A stretch of DNA of 14,012 nt, from contig DPKR01000002.1 in the NCBI GenBank assembly GCA_003542415.1, forward strand, positions 1 to 14,012, written 5' to 3'. This stretch comes from Alphaproteobacteria bacterium. GTDB taxonomy: Bacteria > Pseudomonadota > Alphaproteobacteria > RF32 > CAG-239. A program made the position numbers and the translations under genes. The notes beneath the pieces are model-generated. The model ran no database searches. It had not been told where the DNA came from and saw only the letters and a list, made by a program, of their open reading frames with translations. Positions 6,314-14,012 of this stretch are shown here, piece after piece. The stretch's first letter is position 1; each line of letters begins with the position of its first letter.

Positions 6314-6363
6314 AAAAAAATCACCCTCAAATTGACAGCAATGTCATTTGAGGGGATTTTTTT
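6314..6363. terminator. Bidirectional terminator of module 2, shared hairpin type
   Basis: CCCTCAAAT (6324-6332) pairs perfectly with ATTTGAGGG (6346-6354); inside it, after a bulged T, GACA/TGTC (6334-6337 with 6342-6345) closes a GCAA tetraloop. Seven As at 6314-6320 and seven Ts at 6357-6363 give a U-run on both strands, so it can also end the convergent operon whose last stop codon is at 6366. Bulge, inner stem and GNRA loop match the 4020-4060 terminator. Confidence 0.88.
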
Positions 6364-6365
6364 AA

Positions 6366-6926
6366 TTAAAAGGGATATAATTCTGAGGCCTTTTGGCAAA
6401 TCGGATAATAGTAAAAATAGGCGCTTGTTAAGGCAAGAGCCGCCACAGGCACAACAACCTTTTCAAAGGGGAAGTGGGCATGCCCGCCGTTTTTCTTCTT
6501 CATCCATTGATAGAAGTTTGAAGACCAAATAAGCACGATTGCACCGATAATCACGCTAAAGAGGAACGGATCAAGATAAAAGATAAAACCGACAACTTCA
6601 GAGTGATAAGAGAGTTTGCCTAAATACATAAAGCCGATCATAGCAACCGATAAAATCAAAATAATCGGATCGCGATATTTGAAATTCCAGCCTTTTTTAT
6701 CAAACCATTTGATTGTCCAAAAACCGAGCAAAACCAAAAAAGCACCGGCCCAAACACCGACCACGCTGTCATCAACACCCAAACGGCGCGCGATTTCAAG
6801 AGAAGCACCGACCGCAATTGTGCAAACGGCACAAGCCGGATTGGCAAGAGCTGATTTTATCAGCATTAAAGAACACAATAAAACAATTGAGAACAACATA
6901 TTTTTGCCTTTCATAAAGGTTTTCAT
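6366..6926 (-). CDS. Small integral membrane protein with exported CxxC motif, unknown function
   Basis: A protein of up to 186 aa, probably in the inner membrane. A signal-like hydrophobic segment (about 10-28, ending SALA before NPAC) is followed by CAVC (C32, C35), then about four membrane segments (near 53-73, 86-103, 118-135, 156-174) with a Lys-rich loop near 143-156. The start of the mature part, CAVCTIAVGASLEIARRLG, looks conserved-family-like, but I cannot name a function. The paired cysteines would face the periplasm or the membrane surface and could bind metal or be redox active. Start choice is open: ATG 6926, 6914 (which gives a classic MKGK signal-peptide head) or 6899; none has a strong Shine-Dalgarno. 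It is the last gene of the uvrA-queH operon, 51 bases after queH. That gap holds a small hairpin (6958-6963 with 6970-6975) without U-run, so transcription probably continues. Confidence 0.65.
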   Translation of the reverse strand: MKTFMKGKNMLFSIVLLCSLMLIKSALANPACAVCTIAVGASLEIARRLGVDDSVVGVWAGAFLVLLGFWTIKWFDKKGWNFKYRDPIILILSVAMIGFMYLGKLSYHSEVVGFIFYLDPFLFSVIIGAIVLIWSSNFYQWMKKKNGGHAHFPFEKVVVPVAALALTSAYFYYYPICQKASELYPF

Positions 6927-6977
6927 TTGCTTGCATTAAAACAGAAGGAAAGATGGTTTTCAAGTGTTTTTGAAAGG

Positions 6978-7523
6978 TTATGCAACTCTTGGTTTGCAGC
7001 CGCAATAATCTTGGCTGTATAGTTCAAGTTCTTTGATAAGCGCCATACGCAGTTCTTGCATGCCGTTTTTTCGGCCTTCAATATGAACATAAGGACAACC
7101 TGTTTTTTGAGAAGCAATTAAAGCCGCCTCGTTGACTTGGTTTAAGTTTTTATAGCGAGAAACGCCCAAAACAGAGGCAACAGCGGTAAAGCCGTTTTCA
7201 AGCGCGTATTCCATCGCATGTTTTAAGCGCATTTCAAAGCAAACGGAGCAACGTTTGCCGCGTTCAGGTTCGTCTTCCAAGCCTTTGGTTAAAGCACACC
7301 AACGTTCATTGTCATATTCAAGCTCAATAAACGGCACACCGTATATGTCGCACACGCGCTTGTTTTCATCGCGGCGTTTTTCATATTCTTGCATCGGTCT
7401 GATGTTTGGATTATAAAACACAACGGCAAAATTCTTTTTTTCTTGCGCCATTGTTTTGATGACGGCACAAGAGCAAGGAGCGCAGCAAGAAAGGAGTAGT
7501 ATTTTTTCATTATTTTGAGCCAT
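6978..7523 (-). CDS. queH: Epoxyqueuosine reductase QueH (DUF208)
   Basis: Catalyses the last step of queuosine synthesis, reduction of epoxyqueuosine in the tRNA anticodon, and is the non-homologous replacement of the cobalamin-dependent QueG. At 181 aa it has usual family length. Visible signatures are [11 protein letters not shown] (C13, C14, C17, C19), [32 protein letters not shown] (C92, C95) and the C-terminal YCGC (C174, C176); the conserved cysteines hold the iron-sulfur cluster and an adjacent iron in characterised members. The ATG lies 14 bases inside the end of uvrA, so translation is probably coupled to it. No other queuosine genes are in the window. QueH is less common than QueG in alphaproteobacteria as far as I know, which makes the assignment useful for placing the lineage. 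Confidence 0.92.
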   Translation of the reverse strand: MAQNNEKILLLSCCAPCSCAVIKTMAQEKKNFAVVFYNPNIRPMQEYEKRRDENKRVCDIYGVPFIELEYDNERWCALTKGLEDEPERGKRCSVCFEMRLKHAMEYALENGFTAVASVLGVSRYKNLNQVNEAALIASQKTGCPYVHIEGRKNGMQELRMALIKELELYSQDYCGCKPRVA

Positions 7524-10335
7524 GAATTTTTTCTTTCAAATATTTGCCGGTGTAGCTTTCTTTGACCTTAACGATTTGTTCGGGCGTGCCTTGTGCAATA
7601 ATTTGCCCGCCGCCGCTGCCACCTTCGGGGCCTAAATCGATGATATAATCAGCCGTTTTAATCACATCCAGATTATGCTCAATCACAACAACCGTGTTGC
7701 CTTGTTCAACAAAGCGATGAAGAACTTTTAGGAGCTTGTTGATGTCTTCAAAATGAAGCCCTGTTGTCGGCTCGTCTAAAATATAAAGTGTTTGGCCTGT
7801 TGCCTTTTTTGTGAGCTCTTTTGAAAGCTTAACGCGTTGCGCTTCGCCGCCCGAAAGGGTTGTTGCCGGCTGGCCGAGTTTGATATAGCCCAAGCCGACC
7901 TCTTGCAAAAGCTTTAAGCGGTTTTTAATCGAGGGGATATTTTCAAAGAAAACAAAAGCCTCATCAACCGTCATATCTAAAACATCGGCAATTGATTTGC
8001 CCTTAAACTTAACTTCCAAAGTTTCGCGGTTAAAACGTTTGCCTTTACATTCATCGCACTCAACATAAACATCAGGCAAAAAGTGCATTTCGATTTTTTT
8101 AACACCATCACCTTCACAAGCTTCGCATCTGCCACCTTTCACATTAAACGAAAAGCGGCCTGCCGTGTAGCCTCTGGCTTTGGATTGGGGAAGGGCGGCA
8201 AACCAATCTCTGATATAGGTAAACAAGCCAGTGTATGTCGCAGGGTTTGAGCGCGGGGTGCGCCCGATGGGCGATTGGTCAATATCAATGATTTTATCAA
8301 TATTTTCGGCACCTTTGATTGATGTGTATTTGCCGGCGGGTTTTCTTGAACCGTTCAAAACTTTGTTAAGAGCAGGAAAGAGTGTTTCCAAAACAAGCGA
8401 TGATTTGCCGCTTCCCGAAACGCCCGTAATACAAGTTAGTGTGCCAAGCGGGAGCTTGAAATTGATGCCTTTTAAGTTGTGCGTTTTGACATTTTTGAGC
8501 TCTAAAAACTTGCCGTTGCCTTTGCGGCGCGTTGTTGGAACGGGAATTGACTTTTCACCGTTTAAATAAGCTGCCGTTAAACTGCGTTTGCTTTTTAAAA
8601 CCTCGTCAACCGTGCCTGAGGCTGTCACATAGCCGCCTTTGAGACCTGCAATCGGCCCCATATCGACCAAATAGTCGGCCGCTCTGATTGCATCTTCATC
8701 ATGCTCAACAACAATAACCGTGTTGCCGATGTCGCGTAAATGGGTTAATGTTTCAAGAAGTTTGTCATTATCTCTTTGGTGTAAGCCGATTGAGGGCTCA
8801 TCCAAAACATACATCACACCTGTTAAACCTGAGCCGATTTGTGAGGCAAGGCGGATGCGTTGAGCTTCGCCGCCTGACAAACCGCCTGATTCGCGCGATA
8901 AAGTCAAATATTCTAGCCCGACATTGTTTAAAAATTGCAAGCGCTCAATGATTTCTTTTAAGATTTTATGGGCAATGGCGGCCTTTTGTTTTGTTAATTT
9001 CTTTTCAACACCCGAAAACCATTTTAACCCCTCAATCACCGACATATCAGAAGCTTCTATAATGTCTTTTCCTGCCACTTTAACGGCCAGCGCTTCAGGC
9101 TTTAAGCGTTTGCCATGGCAATATTCGCAAGGTGCGGCAGATTGATAATGTGAGAGTTCTTCGCGCATGGCAGGAGAATCCGTTTCCAAAAAGCGACGCG
9201 CCATGTTCGGAATGACGCCTTCAAATGGGCGATTTGTGGCAAATTTTGAATAATAAATCGGGATGTTTTTGCCGTTTGAACCATATAAAATAACATCTTT
9301 GGCAGATTTTGGCAGGTCTTTCCATGGAGTTTTGGTTGAAATATTTAAATAATCAGCAAGGCCTTCAATTGTTTGCGTATAAAACGAGGAGCGAAAGCCA
9401 TACCACGGTTCAATCGCGCCTTGAGAGATGCTCAAATTTTCGTTTGGAACAATCAGGTTCGGATCCATATACAAGCTTGCACCTAGACCGTCGCAATGCG
9501 GACAGGCGCCATACGGGTTGTTAAATGAAAAAAGTCTTGGTTCAATTTCTTCAATCGTAAAACCGGAAACAGGGCAGGCAAACTTTGAAGAAAAAATCTT
9601 GCGCTCAGCACCATCCATAAAGTCAACAAACAAAAGGCCGTCAGAGATTTTTAAGGCTGTTTCGACCGAACCTGTCAAACGCTCTGTGATGCCTTCTTTG
9701 ACAACGAGGCGGTCAATGACAACTTCAATATCATGCTTTTGATTTTTGTTCAAATCAGGCACTTCATCCAAAGTATACATTTTGCCGTCCACATTAACGC
9801 GTTGATAGCCTTGCTTTTGAAGGCTTTCGCACTCTTTTTTAAATTCGCCTTTCTTGCCTCTTGCAATTGGGGCAAGCAAAATGATTTTAGTGCCTGTTTC
9901 AAGCTCTGAAATTTTATCAACCATTTGCGAAACAGTTTGAGATTCAATCGGTTTGCCCGTTGCAGGTGAATACGGCGTGCCGGCGCGCGCCCATAAAAGA
10001 CGCATGTAGTCATATATTTCGGTGATTGTGCCAACTGTTGAACGCGGATTGTTTGATGTGGCTTTTTGCTCAATTGAAATGGCAGGGGACAATCCTTCGA
10101 TCGAATCGACATCAGGCTTTTTCATCAAATCAAGAAATTGGCGCGCATAGGCAGACAAACTTTCAACATATCGGCGCTGACCTTCGGCGTAAATCGTGTC
10201 AAAAGCAAGCGATGATTTGCCGCTTCCCGATAACCCGGTGATCACCGTGAGCTTGTTTTTGGGAATATTGATATCGATATTTTTAAGGTTATGTTCTCTT
10301 GCACCTTTGATTTCAATAAATTTACTGTCAGCCAT
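7510..10335 (-). CDS. uvrA: Excinuclease ABC subunit A
   Basis: Damage-recognition ATPase of nucleotide excision repair; a UvrA dimer loads UvrB at lesions. The 941-aa length is standard. Two ABC modules are evident: Walker A GLSGSGKS at 34-41 and GVSGSGKSS near 637, each paired with an LSGGEAQR signature and an ILDEP or VLDEP Walker B. Zinc modules are CPHCDG and CEYCHG in the first half and [11 protein letters not shown] with CDECKG in the second. In the first knuckle (near residue 254) CPVSGF replaces the usual CPxCG, a change I recall as common in alphaproteobacteria. GGAG at 10342-10345 precedes the ATG by 6 bases. It is first in an operon with queH (14-base overlap) and the membrane protein gene. 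I looked for an alphaproteobacterial LexA box (GAAC-N7-GAAC or its complement) upstream and saw none. Confidence 0.97.
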   Translation of the reverse strand: MADSKFIEIKGAREHNLKNIDINIPKNKLTVITGLSGSGKSSLAFDTIYAEGQRRYVESLSAYARQFLDLMKKPDVDSIEGLSPAISIEQKATSNNPRSTVGTITEIYDYMRLLWARAGTPYSPATGKPIESQTVSQMVDKISELETGTKIILLAPIARGKKGEFKKECESLQKQGYQRVNVDGKMYTLDEVPDLNKNQKHDIEVVIDRLVVKEGITERLTGSVETALKISDGLLFVDFMDGAERKIFSSKFACPVSGFTIEEIEPRLFSFNNPYGACPHCDGLGASLYMDPNLIVPNENLSISQGAIEPWYGFRSSFYTQTIEGLADYLNISTKTPWKDLPKSAKDVILYGSNGKNIPIYYSKFATNRPFEGVIPNMARRFLETDSPAMREELSHYQSAAPCEYCHGKRLKPEALAVKVAGKDIIEASDMSVIEGLKWFSGVEKKLTKQKAAIAHKILKEIIERLQFLNNVGLEYLTLSRESGGLSGGEAQRIRLASQIGSGLTGVMYVLDEPSIGLHQRDNDKLLETLTHLRDIGNTVIVVEHDEDAIRAADYLVDMGPIAGLKGGYVTASGTVDEVLKSKRSLTAAYLNGEKSIPVPTTRRKGNGKFLELKNVKTHNLKGINFKLPLGTLTCITGVSGSGKSSLVLETLFPALNKVLNGSRKPAGKYTSIKGAENIDKIIDIDQSPIGRTPRSNPATYTGLFTYIRDWFAALPQSKARGYTAGRFSFNVKGGRCEACEGDGVKKIEMHFLPDVYVECDECKGKRFNRETLEVKFKGKSIADVLDMTVDEAFVFFENIPSIKNRLKLLQEVGLGYIKLGQPATTLSGGEAQRVKLSKELTKKATGQTLYILDEPTTGLHFEDINKLLKVLHRFVEQGNTVVVIEHNLDVIKTADYIIDLGPEGGSGGGQIIAQGTPEQIVKVKESYTGKYLKEKIHGSK

Positions 10336-10361
10336 ATTTATCTCCGTTTGAACTTATCGGC

Positions 10362-10390
10362 AATATAATCAAAAGCAAAATGAAATACAA
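10362..10390 (-). promoter_or_regulatory. Promoter of the uvrA operon
   Basis: On the minus strand TTGTAT (10385-10390) and TATATT (10362-10367) are spaced by exactly 17 bases, about 27 bases upstream of the uvrA start codon. The placement supports a short leader and a constitutive sigma-70-type promoter. Confidence 0.6.
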
Positions 10391-10426
10391 CAAGAATCTT
10401 TTTTACAAAAAAAATGATTTTTTGTC

Positions 10427-10455
10427 TTGAATATGATGTTTTTTTGGGTTATACT
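10427..10455 (+). promoter_or_regulatory. Promoter of the two-gene orphan operon
   Basis: TTGAAT (10427-10432), a 17-base spacer and TATACT (10450-10455) form a near-consensus sigma-70-type promoter, divergent from the uvrA promoter. It places transcription start near 10462, which rules out the in-frame ATG at 10414 as the start of the first gene. Confidence 0.7.
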
Positions 10456-10512
10456 CTAGTAAGTTTATATAAGTATATGACAATTATTAACCCTTTTAAA
10501 AAATATTATTAT

Positions 10513-10782
10513 ATGACAAAACAAAAGAAACACGAAAAAGCGGAAGCTTTCCGCAGAGAGATTGCTATGCCCGCTCAGCGAGCCGCCGCAATTAAAGACC
10601 TCTTGGCTAAAGAAACCTATGATGAGAGCGACGAGCTCCGTTTGACCATTCTTTTGCAGAAGACTGACTATCTGCAGGGGTGCGCAAACGAATATGCCGC
10701 GCTGGTAAGCAAACTCTCCAGTACCGGAAGTGAAAAAATGAAGTCTAAAACTTTAGATTTCTTCAAGAGATGGCACGGTTAA
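10513..10782 (+). CDS. Small charged orphan protein, first of an overlapping pair
   Basis: An 89-aa Lys/Glu-rich, mostly helical-looking protein beginning MTKQKKHEKAEAFRREIA, with no family I recognise. Of three in-frame ATGs, 10414 lies upstream of the predicted transcription start, 10477 would add an AT-coded stretch (MTIINPFKKYYY) and has no Shine-Dalgarno, and 10513 is where codon use changes to a more GC-rich, coding-like pattern; I prefer 10513, although it too lacks a Shine-Dalgarno. The end overlaps the next gene by 13 bases, so the two are probably translated as a coupled pair. The pair sits between uvrA and gyrA, which are both on the other strand, as an insertion-like island in otherwise housekeeping DNA. 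An antitoxin-like or partner role is possible from the layout only. Confidence 0.6.
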   Translation: MTKQKKHEKAEAFRREIAMPAQRAAAIKDLLAKETYDESDELRLTILLQKTDYLQGCANEYAALVSKLSSTGSEKMKSKTLDFFKRWHG

Positions 10783-11390
10783 CAGAGGAACAGATTGAGG
10801 CGTTGAAAGCACAAGGTGCTAAAAAACGTGCCGAACGTCATGCAAAAAGGGTCGCAAACCTTCCAGTCGTTGAGCCGGATCTTGTCCCTCAAGGGCTGAA
10901 AGCAAAGGTCAAAGATGCAGGAATGCATTTAGAGCGTCTCTATATGCACGAGCAAAAGCCTTCAACCGAAAAGTGCGAAGAAATTCGCAAACTTTTCTTG
11001 CCGGATCTCACACAAGAGATTAGGTATAAGGCCTATCGTCGTTGTCTGCATGAATATGAAATGCTCATTTTTTATGCATGGGGCTTTGAGGGGCTTCACG
11101 AGGCGGCATTCACTTTCTTTGATGAGGTGTTGGTTCCCTCGGATTCAACCTTCTCAGGCAACTCGATTGTTCGGATTTTGGGCTATCGGCCGAAGGAAAA
11201 TCTGTTCAACCTCCTGAGCCATCACAAAGACAAGTTCTTTTGTGAAAAGTGCTATGGAAGCATTATTGAAACGGTCATCCTTCGCTATCTCGACCAACCC
11301 GGTCCTTGGAACTATCGCACCAACGAATATGGTGTGTGGACTAAGGAGGAGAAAGCAATTTTAGAACGGATTAAGAGTCTGTTTGACTAA
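10770..11390 (+). CDS. Orphan protein, second of an overlapping pair
   Basis: A 206-aa protein of unknown function. The first 30 residues are strongly basic and Ala-rich (MARLTEEQIEALKAQGAKKR onward), which may bind nucleic acid or membrane. The middle (about 80-125) is aromatic-rich and helical-looking. There is a FFCEKCYG motif (C158, C161), too little alone for a zinc finger. No signal peptide or clear membrane segment is seen. The ATG lies inside the last codons of the 10513 gene in another frame, with only a poorly spaced AAGAG before it, so translation probably depends on coupling. Base use is more balanced and GC-richer than uvrA or gyrA, resembling the two module cargo ORFs. Transcription ends at the hairpin at 11401. 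Confidence 0.65.
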   Translation: MARLTEEQIEALKAQGAKKRAERHAKRVANLPVVEPDLVPQGLKAKVKDAGMHLERLYMHEQKPSTEKCEEIRKLFLPDLTQEIRYKAYRRCLHEYEMLIFYAWGFEGLHEAAFTFFDEVLVPSDSTFSGNSIVRILGYRPKENLFNLLSHHKDKFFCEKCYGSIIETVILRYLDQPGPWNYRTNEYGVWTKEEKAILERIKSLFD

Positions 11391-11400
11391 AACGTGTACT

Positions 11401-11439
11401 AAAAGAAAAGCGCCCTAATTTTAAGGCGCTTTTTCTTTT
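11401..11439. terminator. Bidirectional terminator between the orphan pair and gyrA
   Basis: AAAAGAAAAGCGCC (11401-11414) pairs with GGCGC followed by a T-rich run (11425-11439), with a 10-base loop. The A-rich 5' arm and T-rich 3' arm provide U-runs on both strands, so it can end the plus-strand pair and the minus-strand gyrA (stop at 11451). It shares no loop sequence with the 4020 and 6314 terminators. Confidence 0.85.
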
Positions 11440-11450
11440 ATTTGTTTGTT

Positions 11451-14012
11451 TTAGTCTTCAACAGTTGTTTCAGGTTCGGAAACAGTGACGGTGTCTTCCG
11501 CTTCTAAAATCTCGGAATTGTCATCATTTTCCAAATCTTCTTCATCACCTTCATCGGCATTGAGCCATGTGACAGAAACAACGCGTTCGTCTTCTGCCGT
11601 TCTGAAGAGAATAACACCCTGTGTCTTACGGCCGGCAATGCGGATGTCTTCAACAGGCATACGAATGAGCTTGCCGCCGTCGGTCACCATCATAATCTGA
11701 TTGTCATTTTCAATCGGGAATGAGCTGATAACCTCTTTGTTGCGCGGAGACATTTCCATATTGGCAATACCTTGTCCGCCGCGGCCTGTCACGCGATATT
11801 CATAAGAAGACGAACGTTTGCCATAGCCTGTGACAGTGACGGTTAAGATAAATTCTTCACGTTCTTCCATCTCTTTGAATTTTTCGGCGCTGAGCAAATT
11901 CAACAAGCCTGTTTGCTCAGGGCTGACATAAACATCCGTGCCTTCCTCGATAGCCATACGTTTCATAGCAGAAGAAATGCGTAAGTATTCATCACGTTCG
12001 TCTGCTGTTGCTGAAATGTGCTTTAAGATAGACATTGAAATCACTTCATCGTCTTTGCCGAGTTTGATGCCGCGCACACCTGTTGAGTTGCGGCCGACAA
12101 ACACACGCACATCGGTAACAGGGAAGCGGATGCATTTGCCTGATTTTGCGGCGAGCATCACATCGTTGTCTTCGGTGCAAAGCGCAACGTTGACAAGTTT
12201 GTCACCCTCATCAAGTTTCATAGCAATTTTGCCGTTTGATTGAACATTGACAAAGTCCATAAGCGAGTTACGGCGAACATTGCCTTGAGCTGTTGCAAAC
12301 ATGATTGATAAATCTTTGCAATCTGCCTCGTTTTCCGGCAATTTCATAATTGTTGTGATGTTTTCGCCTTCATCAAGTGGGAGCAGGTTCACAAACGGCT
12401 TGCCTTTTGAGGTTGGAGAGCCCAAAGGCAATTTATAAACCTTCATCTTATAAACCAAACCTTTTGAGGAGAAGAACAACACAGGTGTGTGGGTTGAAGC
12501 CACAAACAACCGTGTGACGAAATCTTCTTCTTTCGTTGTCATACCCGATTTTCCTTTACCGCCGCGTTTTTGCGCTTTATATGCATTTAACGGAACGCGT
12601 TTGATATAGCCGGCTTCAGTTACGGTCACAACCATTTCTTCGCGTTGAATGAGCGATTCAACATCTGTGTCATATTCAATATCTTCAATGGTTGTCAATC
12701 TCGGTTTGGCATATTCGGTTTTGACCTCAACGAGTTCATCACGCATAATGCCATAGAGCTTTTCACGGCTGGAAAGAATTGAAAGAAATTCTTTAATATC
12801 ATCTCCTAAGCCTCTGAGTTCGCTATGAATTTTATCTCTTTCCAAACCGGTCAAACGTTGCAATCTTAAATCCAAAATAGCCTTCGCTTGATCTTCTGAG
12901 AGACGATAACATCCGTTTTCAACCTTGTGATCCGGCTCATCAATTAAACGCACCAAAGGCTCAACATCACCGGCCGGCCAATCGCGCGAGGTGAGGGCAT
13001 CTTTTGCATCGTTCGGGTTTGGTGCCGTGCGGATAAGCTCAATGACAGGATCTAAGTTTTCAACGGCAATAGCCAAGCCAACTAAAATGTGTGCTTTATC
13101 ACGCGCTTTGTTCAATTTATAAATTGTGCGGCGGCGAATGACCTCTTCTCTGAACTCAACAAAGGCGCTGATGATGTCTTTTAAGGTGAGCATCATCGGT
13201 TTGCCGTGGTTGATGGCGAGCATATTCATACCAAAACTTGTTTGAAGAGGGGTATATTTATAAAGTTGGTTCAAAACCACATCAGCTTGAAAATCTTTTT
13301 TGATTTCAATCACAACACGGACACCTTGGCGGTCTGATTCATCGCGGATGTCTGAAATGCCCTCAACACGTTTTTCTTTAACGAGTTCGGCAATACGCTG
13401 GACAAGAGCGGCCTTGTTGACCTGATATGGAATTTCGTGAACAATAATGGCTTCTTTGTCTTTGCGGATTTCTTCAATGGTGCATTTTGCACGCATCATA
13501 ATCGATCCGCGACCTGTTAAATAAGCCTGCTTTGCACCTGCTTGGCCTAAAATCAAACCACCTGTCGGAAAATCAGGCCCCGGAACAATTTGGATGAGCT
13601 CTTCGGGGGTGATATCCGGATTATCAATATAAGCACAGCAAGCATCAATCACTTCGCCCAAGTTATGCGGTGGCATATTTGTTGCCATACCGACGGCAAT
13701 ACCGTTTGCGCCGTTGACAAGAAGGTTCGGGAAGCGGGCAGGCAAAACAGTCGGCTCTTGAAGAGATTCATCATAGTTTGGCATAAAGTCAACCGTGTCA
13801 AACTCAATATCGTCAATGAGCTTTTGAGCAACTTTTGCAAGCCTTGCCTCCGTATAACGCATTGCGGCAGCACCATCACCATCCATTGAGCCAAAGTTGC
13901 CTTGTCCGTCAACAAGGGTCAGGCGCATTGAAAAAGGTTGTGCCATTCTGACCATAGCTTCATAAATTGAGCTGTCACCATGCGGGTGATATTTACCCAT
14001 CACATCACCAAC
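11451..14012 (-). CDS. gyrA: DNA gyrase subunit A (N-terminus cut by window edge)
   Basis: Breakage-reunion subunit of DNA gyrase, which with GyrB introduces negative supercoils using ATP. The frame is open to the window edge at 14012; about 70 N-terminal residues are missing by comparison with E. coli, so GTG 14003 is not the start. Visible are the quinolone-determining stretch [17 protein letters not shown], with Ser at the position of E. coli Ser83 and Glu at Asp87, and the catalytic tyrosine in [11 protein letters not shown] (E. coli Tyr122). The C-terminal beta-pinwheel carries QKRGGKG, a GyrA-box with Lys in place of the second residue of the consensus QRRGGKG, which separates it from ParC. 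The acidic C-terminal tail ([11 protein letters not shown] onward) resembles that of proteobacterial GyrA. It ends at the shared terminator 11401-11439. Confidence 0.96.
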   Translation of the reverse strand, partial: VGDVMGKYHPHGDSSIYEAMVRMAQPFSMRLTLVDGQGNFGSMDGDGAAAMRYTEARLAKVAQKLIDDIEFDTVDFMPNYDESLQEPTVLPARFPNLLVNGANGIAVGMATNMPPHNLGEVIDACCAYIDNPDITPEELIQIVPGPDFPTGGLILGQAGAKQAYLTGRGSIMMRAKCTIEEIRKDKEAIIVHEIPYQVNKAALVQRIAELVKEKRVEGISDIRDESDRQGVRVVIEIKKDFQADVVLNQLYKYTPLQTSFGMNMLAINHGKPMMLTLKDIISAFVEFREEVIRRRTIYKLNKARDKAHILVGLAIAVENLDPVIELIRTAPNPNDAKDALTSRDWPAGDVEPLVRLIDEPDHKVENGCYRLSEDQAKAILDLRLQRLTGLERDKIHSELRGLGDDIKEFLSILSSREKLYGIMRDELVEVKTEYAKPRLTTIEDIEYDTDVESLIQREEMVVTVTEAGYIKRVPLNAYKAQKRGGKGKSGMTTKEEDFVTRLFVASTHTPVLFFSSKGLVYKMKVYKLPLGSPTSKGKPFVNLLPLDEGENITTIMKLPENEADCKDLSIMFATAQGNVRRNSLMDFVNVQSNGKIAMKLDEGDKLVNVALCTEDNDVMLAAKSGKCIRFPVTDVRVFVGRNSTGVRGIKLGKDDEVISMSILKHISATADERDEYLRISSAMKRMAIEEGTDVYVSPEQTGLLNLLSAEKFKEMEEREEFILTVTVTGYGKRSSSYEYRVTGRGGQGIANMEMSPRNKEVISSFPIENDNQIMMVTDGGKLIRMPVEDIRIAGRKTQGVILFRTAEDERVVSVTWLNADEGDEEDLENDDNSEILEAEDTVTVSEPETTVED

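Noticed and set aside
3208..6363. Complete autonomous mobile element
   Set aside because: No integrase, transposase, resolvase or replication gene is encoded between or near the repeats; only a site-like repeat pattern is seen.
8231..8569. Plus-strand open frames inside uvrA and gyrA (for example 8231-8569, 9428-9742, 13590-13889)
   Set aside because: They lie antisense to strongly conserved uvrA and gyrA sequence, lack ribosome binding sites and do not look like protein families.
10336..10426. SOS (LexA) operator in front of uvrA
   Set aside because: One GAAC occurs at 10350-10353, but no second half-site at 7-base spacing on either strand.
10414..10512. Upstream ATG start for the small orphan gene
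   Set aside because: The TTGAAT-17-TATACT promoter lies inside this extension, so the ATG at 10414 would not be in the transcript; the extension is AT-coded and not protein-like.
13950..14003. Quinolone-resistance substitution in GyrA
   Set aside because: The Ser83 position is serine and the Asp87 position is glutamate, which is wild type in many bacteria; no resistance change can be claimed.

Overview
The window reads as chromosomal DNA from a fairly AT-rich alphaproteobacterium, possibly a gut-associated lineage. The support is the alphaproteobacterial style of UvrA (for example the CPVSGF first zinc knuckle and the [11 protein letters not shown] stretch) and of GyrA. Lineage is inferred from remembered family sequences, so it is a moderate call.

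Layout. 1-3287 (+): the 3' part of an arginine:agmatine antiporter (AdiC type), then a full acid-inducible-type arginine decarboxylase (AdiA type), an arginine-dependent acid-resistance operon. 3288-6363 (+): an accessory stretch with two modules of the same plan. Each has a copy of the last 25 codons of adiA, a short diverged spacer, a 42-nt leader able to fold into an imperfect hairpin, an unrelated orphan ORF (204 and 194 aa), and a terminator hairpin of shared sequence and fold. Between them lies a 480-aa YdcF/ElyC-like (DUF218) gene with its own promoter, a palindromic operator candidate and a good ribosome binding site. 6366-10335 (-): a uvrA-queH-membrane protein operon. 10427-11390 (+): a promoter and two overlapping orphan ORFs, divergent from uvrA. 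11401-11439: a terminator shared with gyrA, which enters from the right (11451-14012, -) and lacks its N-terminus.

How it works together. AdiC and AdiA exchange arginine for agmatine and consume a proton per decarboxylation. UvrA (nucleotide excision repair), QueH (last step of queuosine synthesis) and GyrA (supercoiling) are housekeeping. The accessory ORFs have no recognised function and look by eye more GC-rich than their neighbours, suggesting acquired cargo.

The point most worth following is the repeated module at 3208-4060 and 5545-6363. The leader differs at 1 of 42 positions and the terminator hairpin keeps its fold with paired changes, while the ORF between them is completely different. 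This suggests either a family of swappable, hairpin-flanked gene cassettes, or an element that integrated in the 3' end of adiA and brought a replacement end. No integrase, transposase or reverse transcriptase is encoded here, so any mobilisation would have to act from elsewhere. No rRNA, tRNA or CRISPR array was seen.
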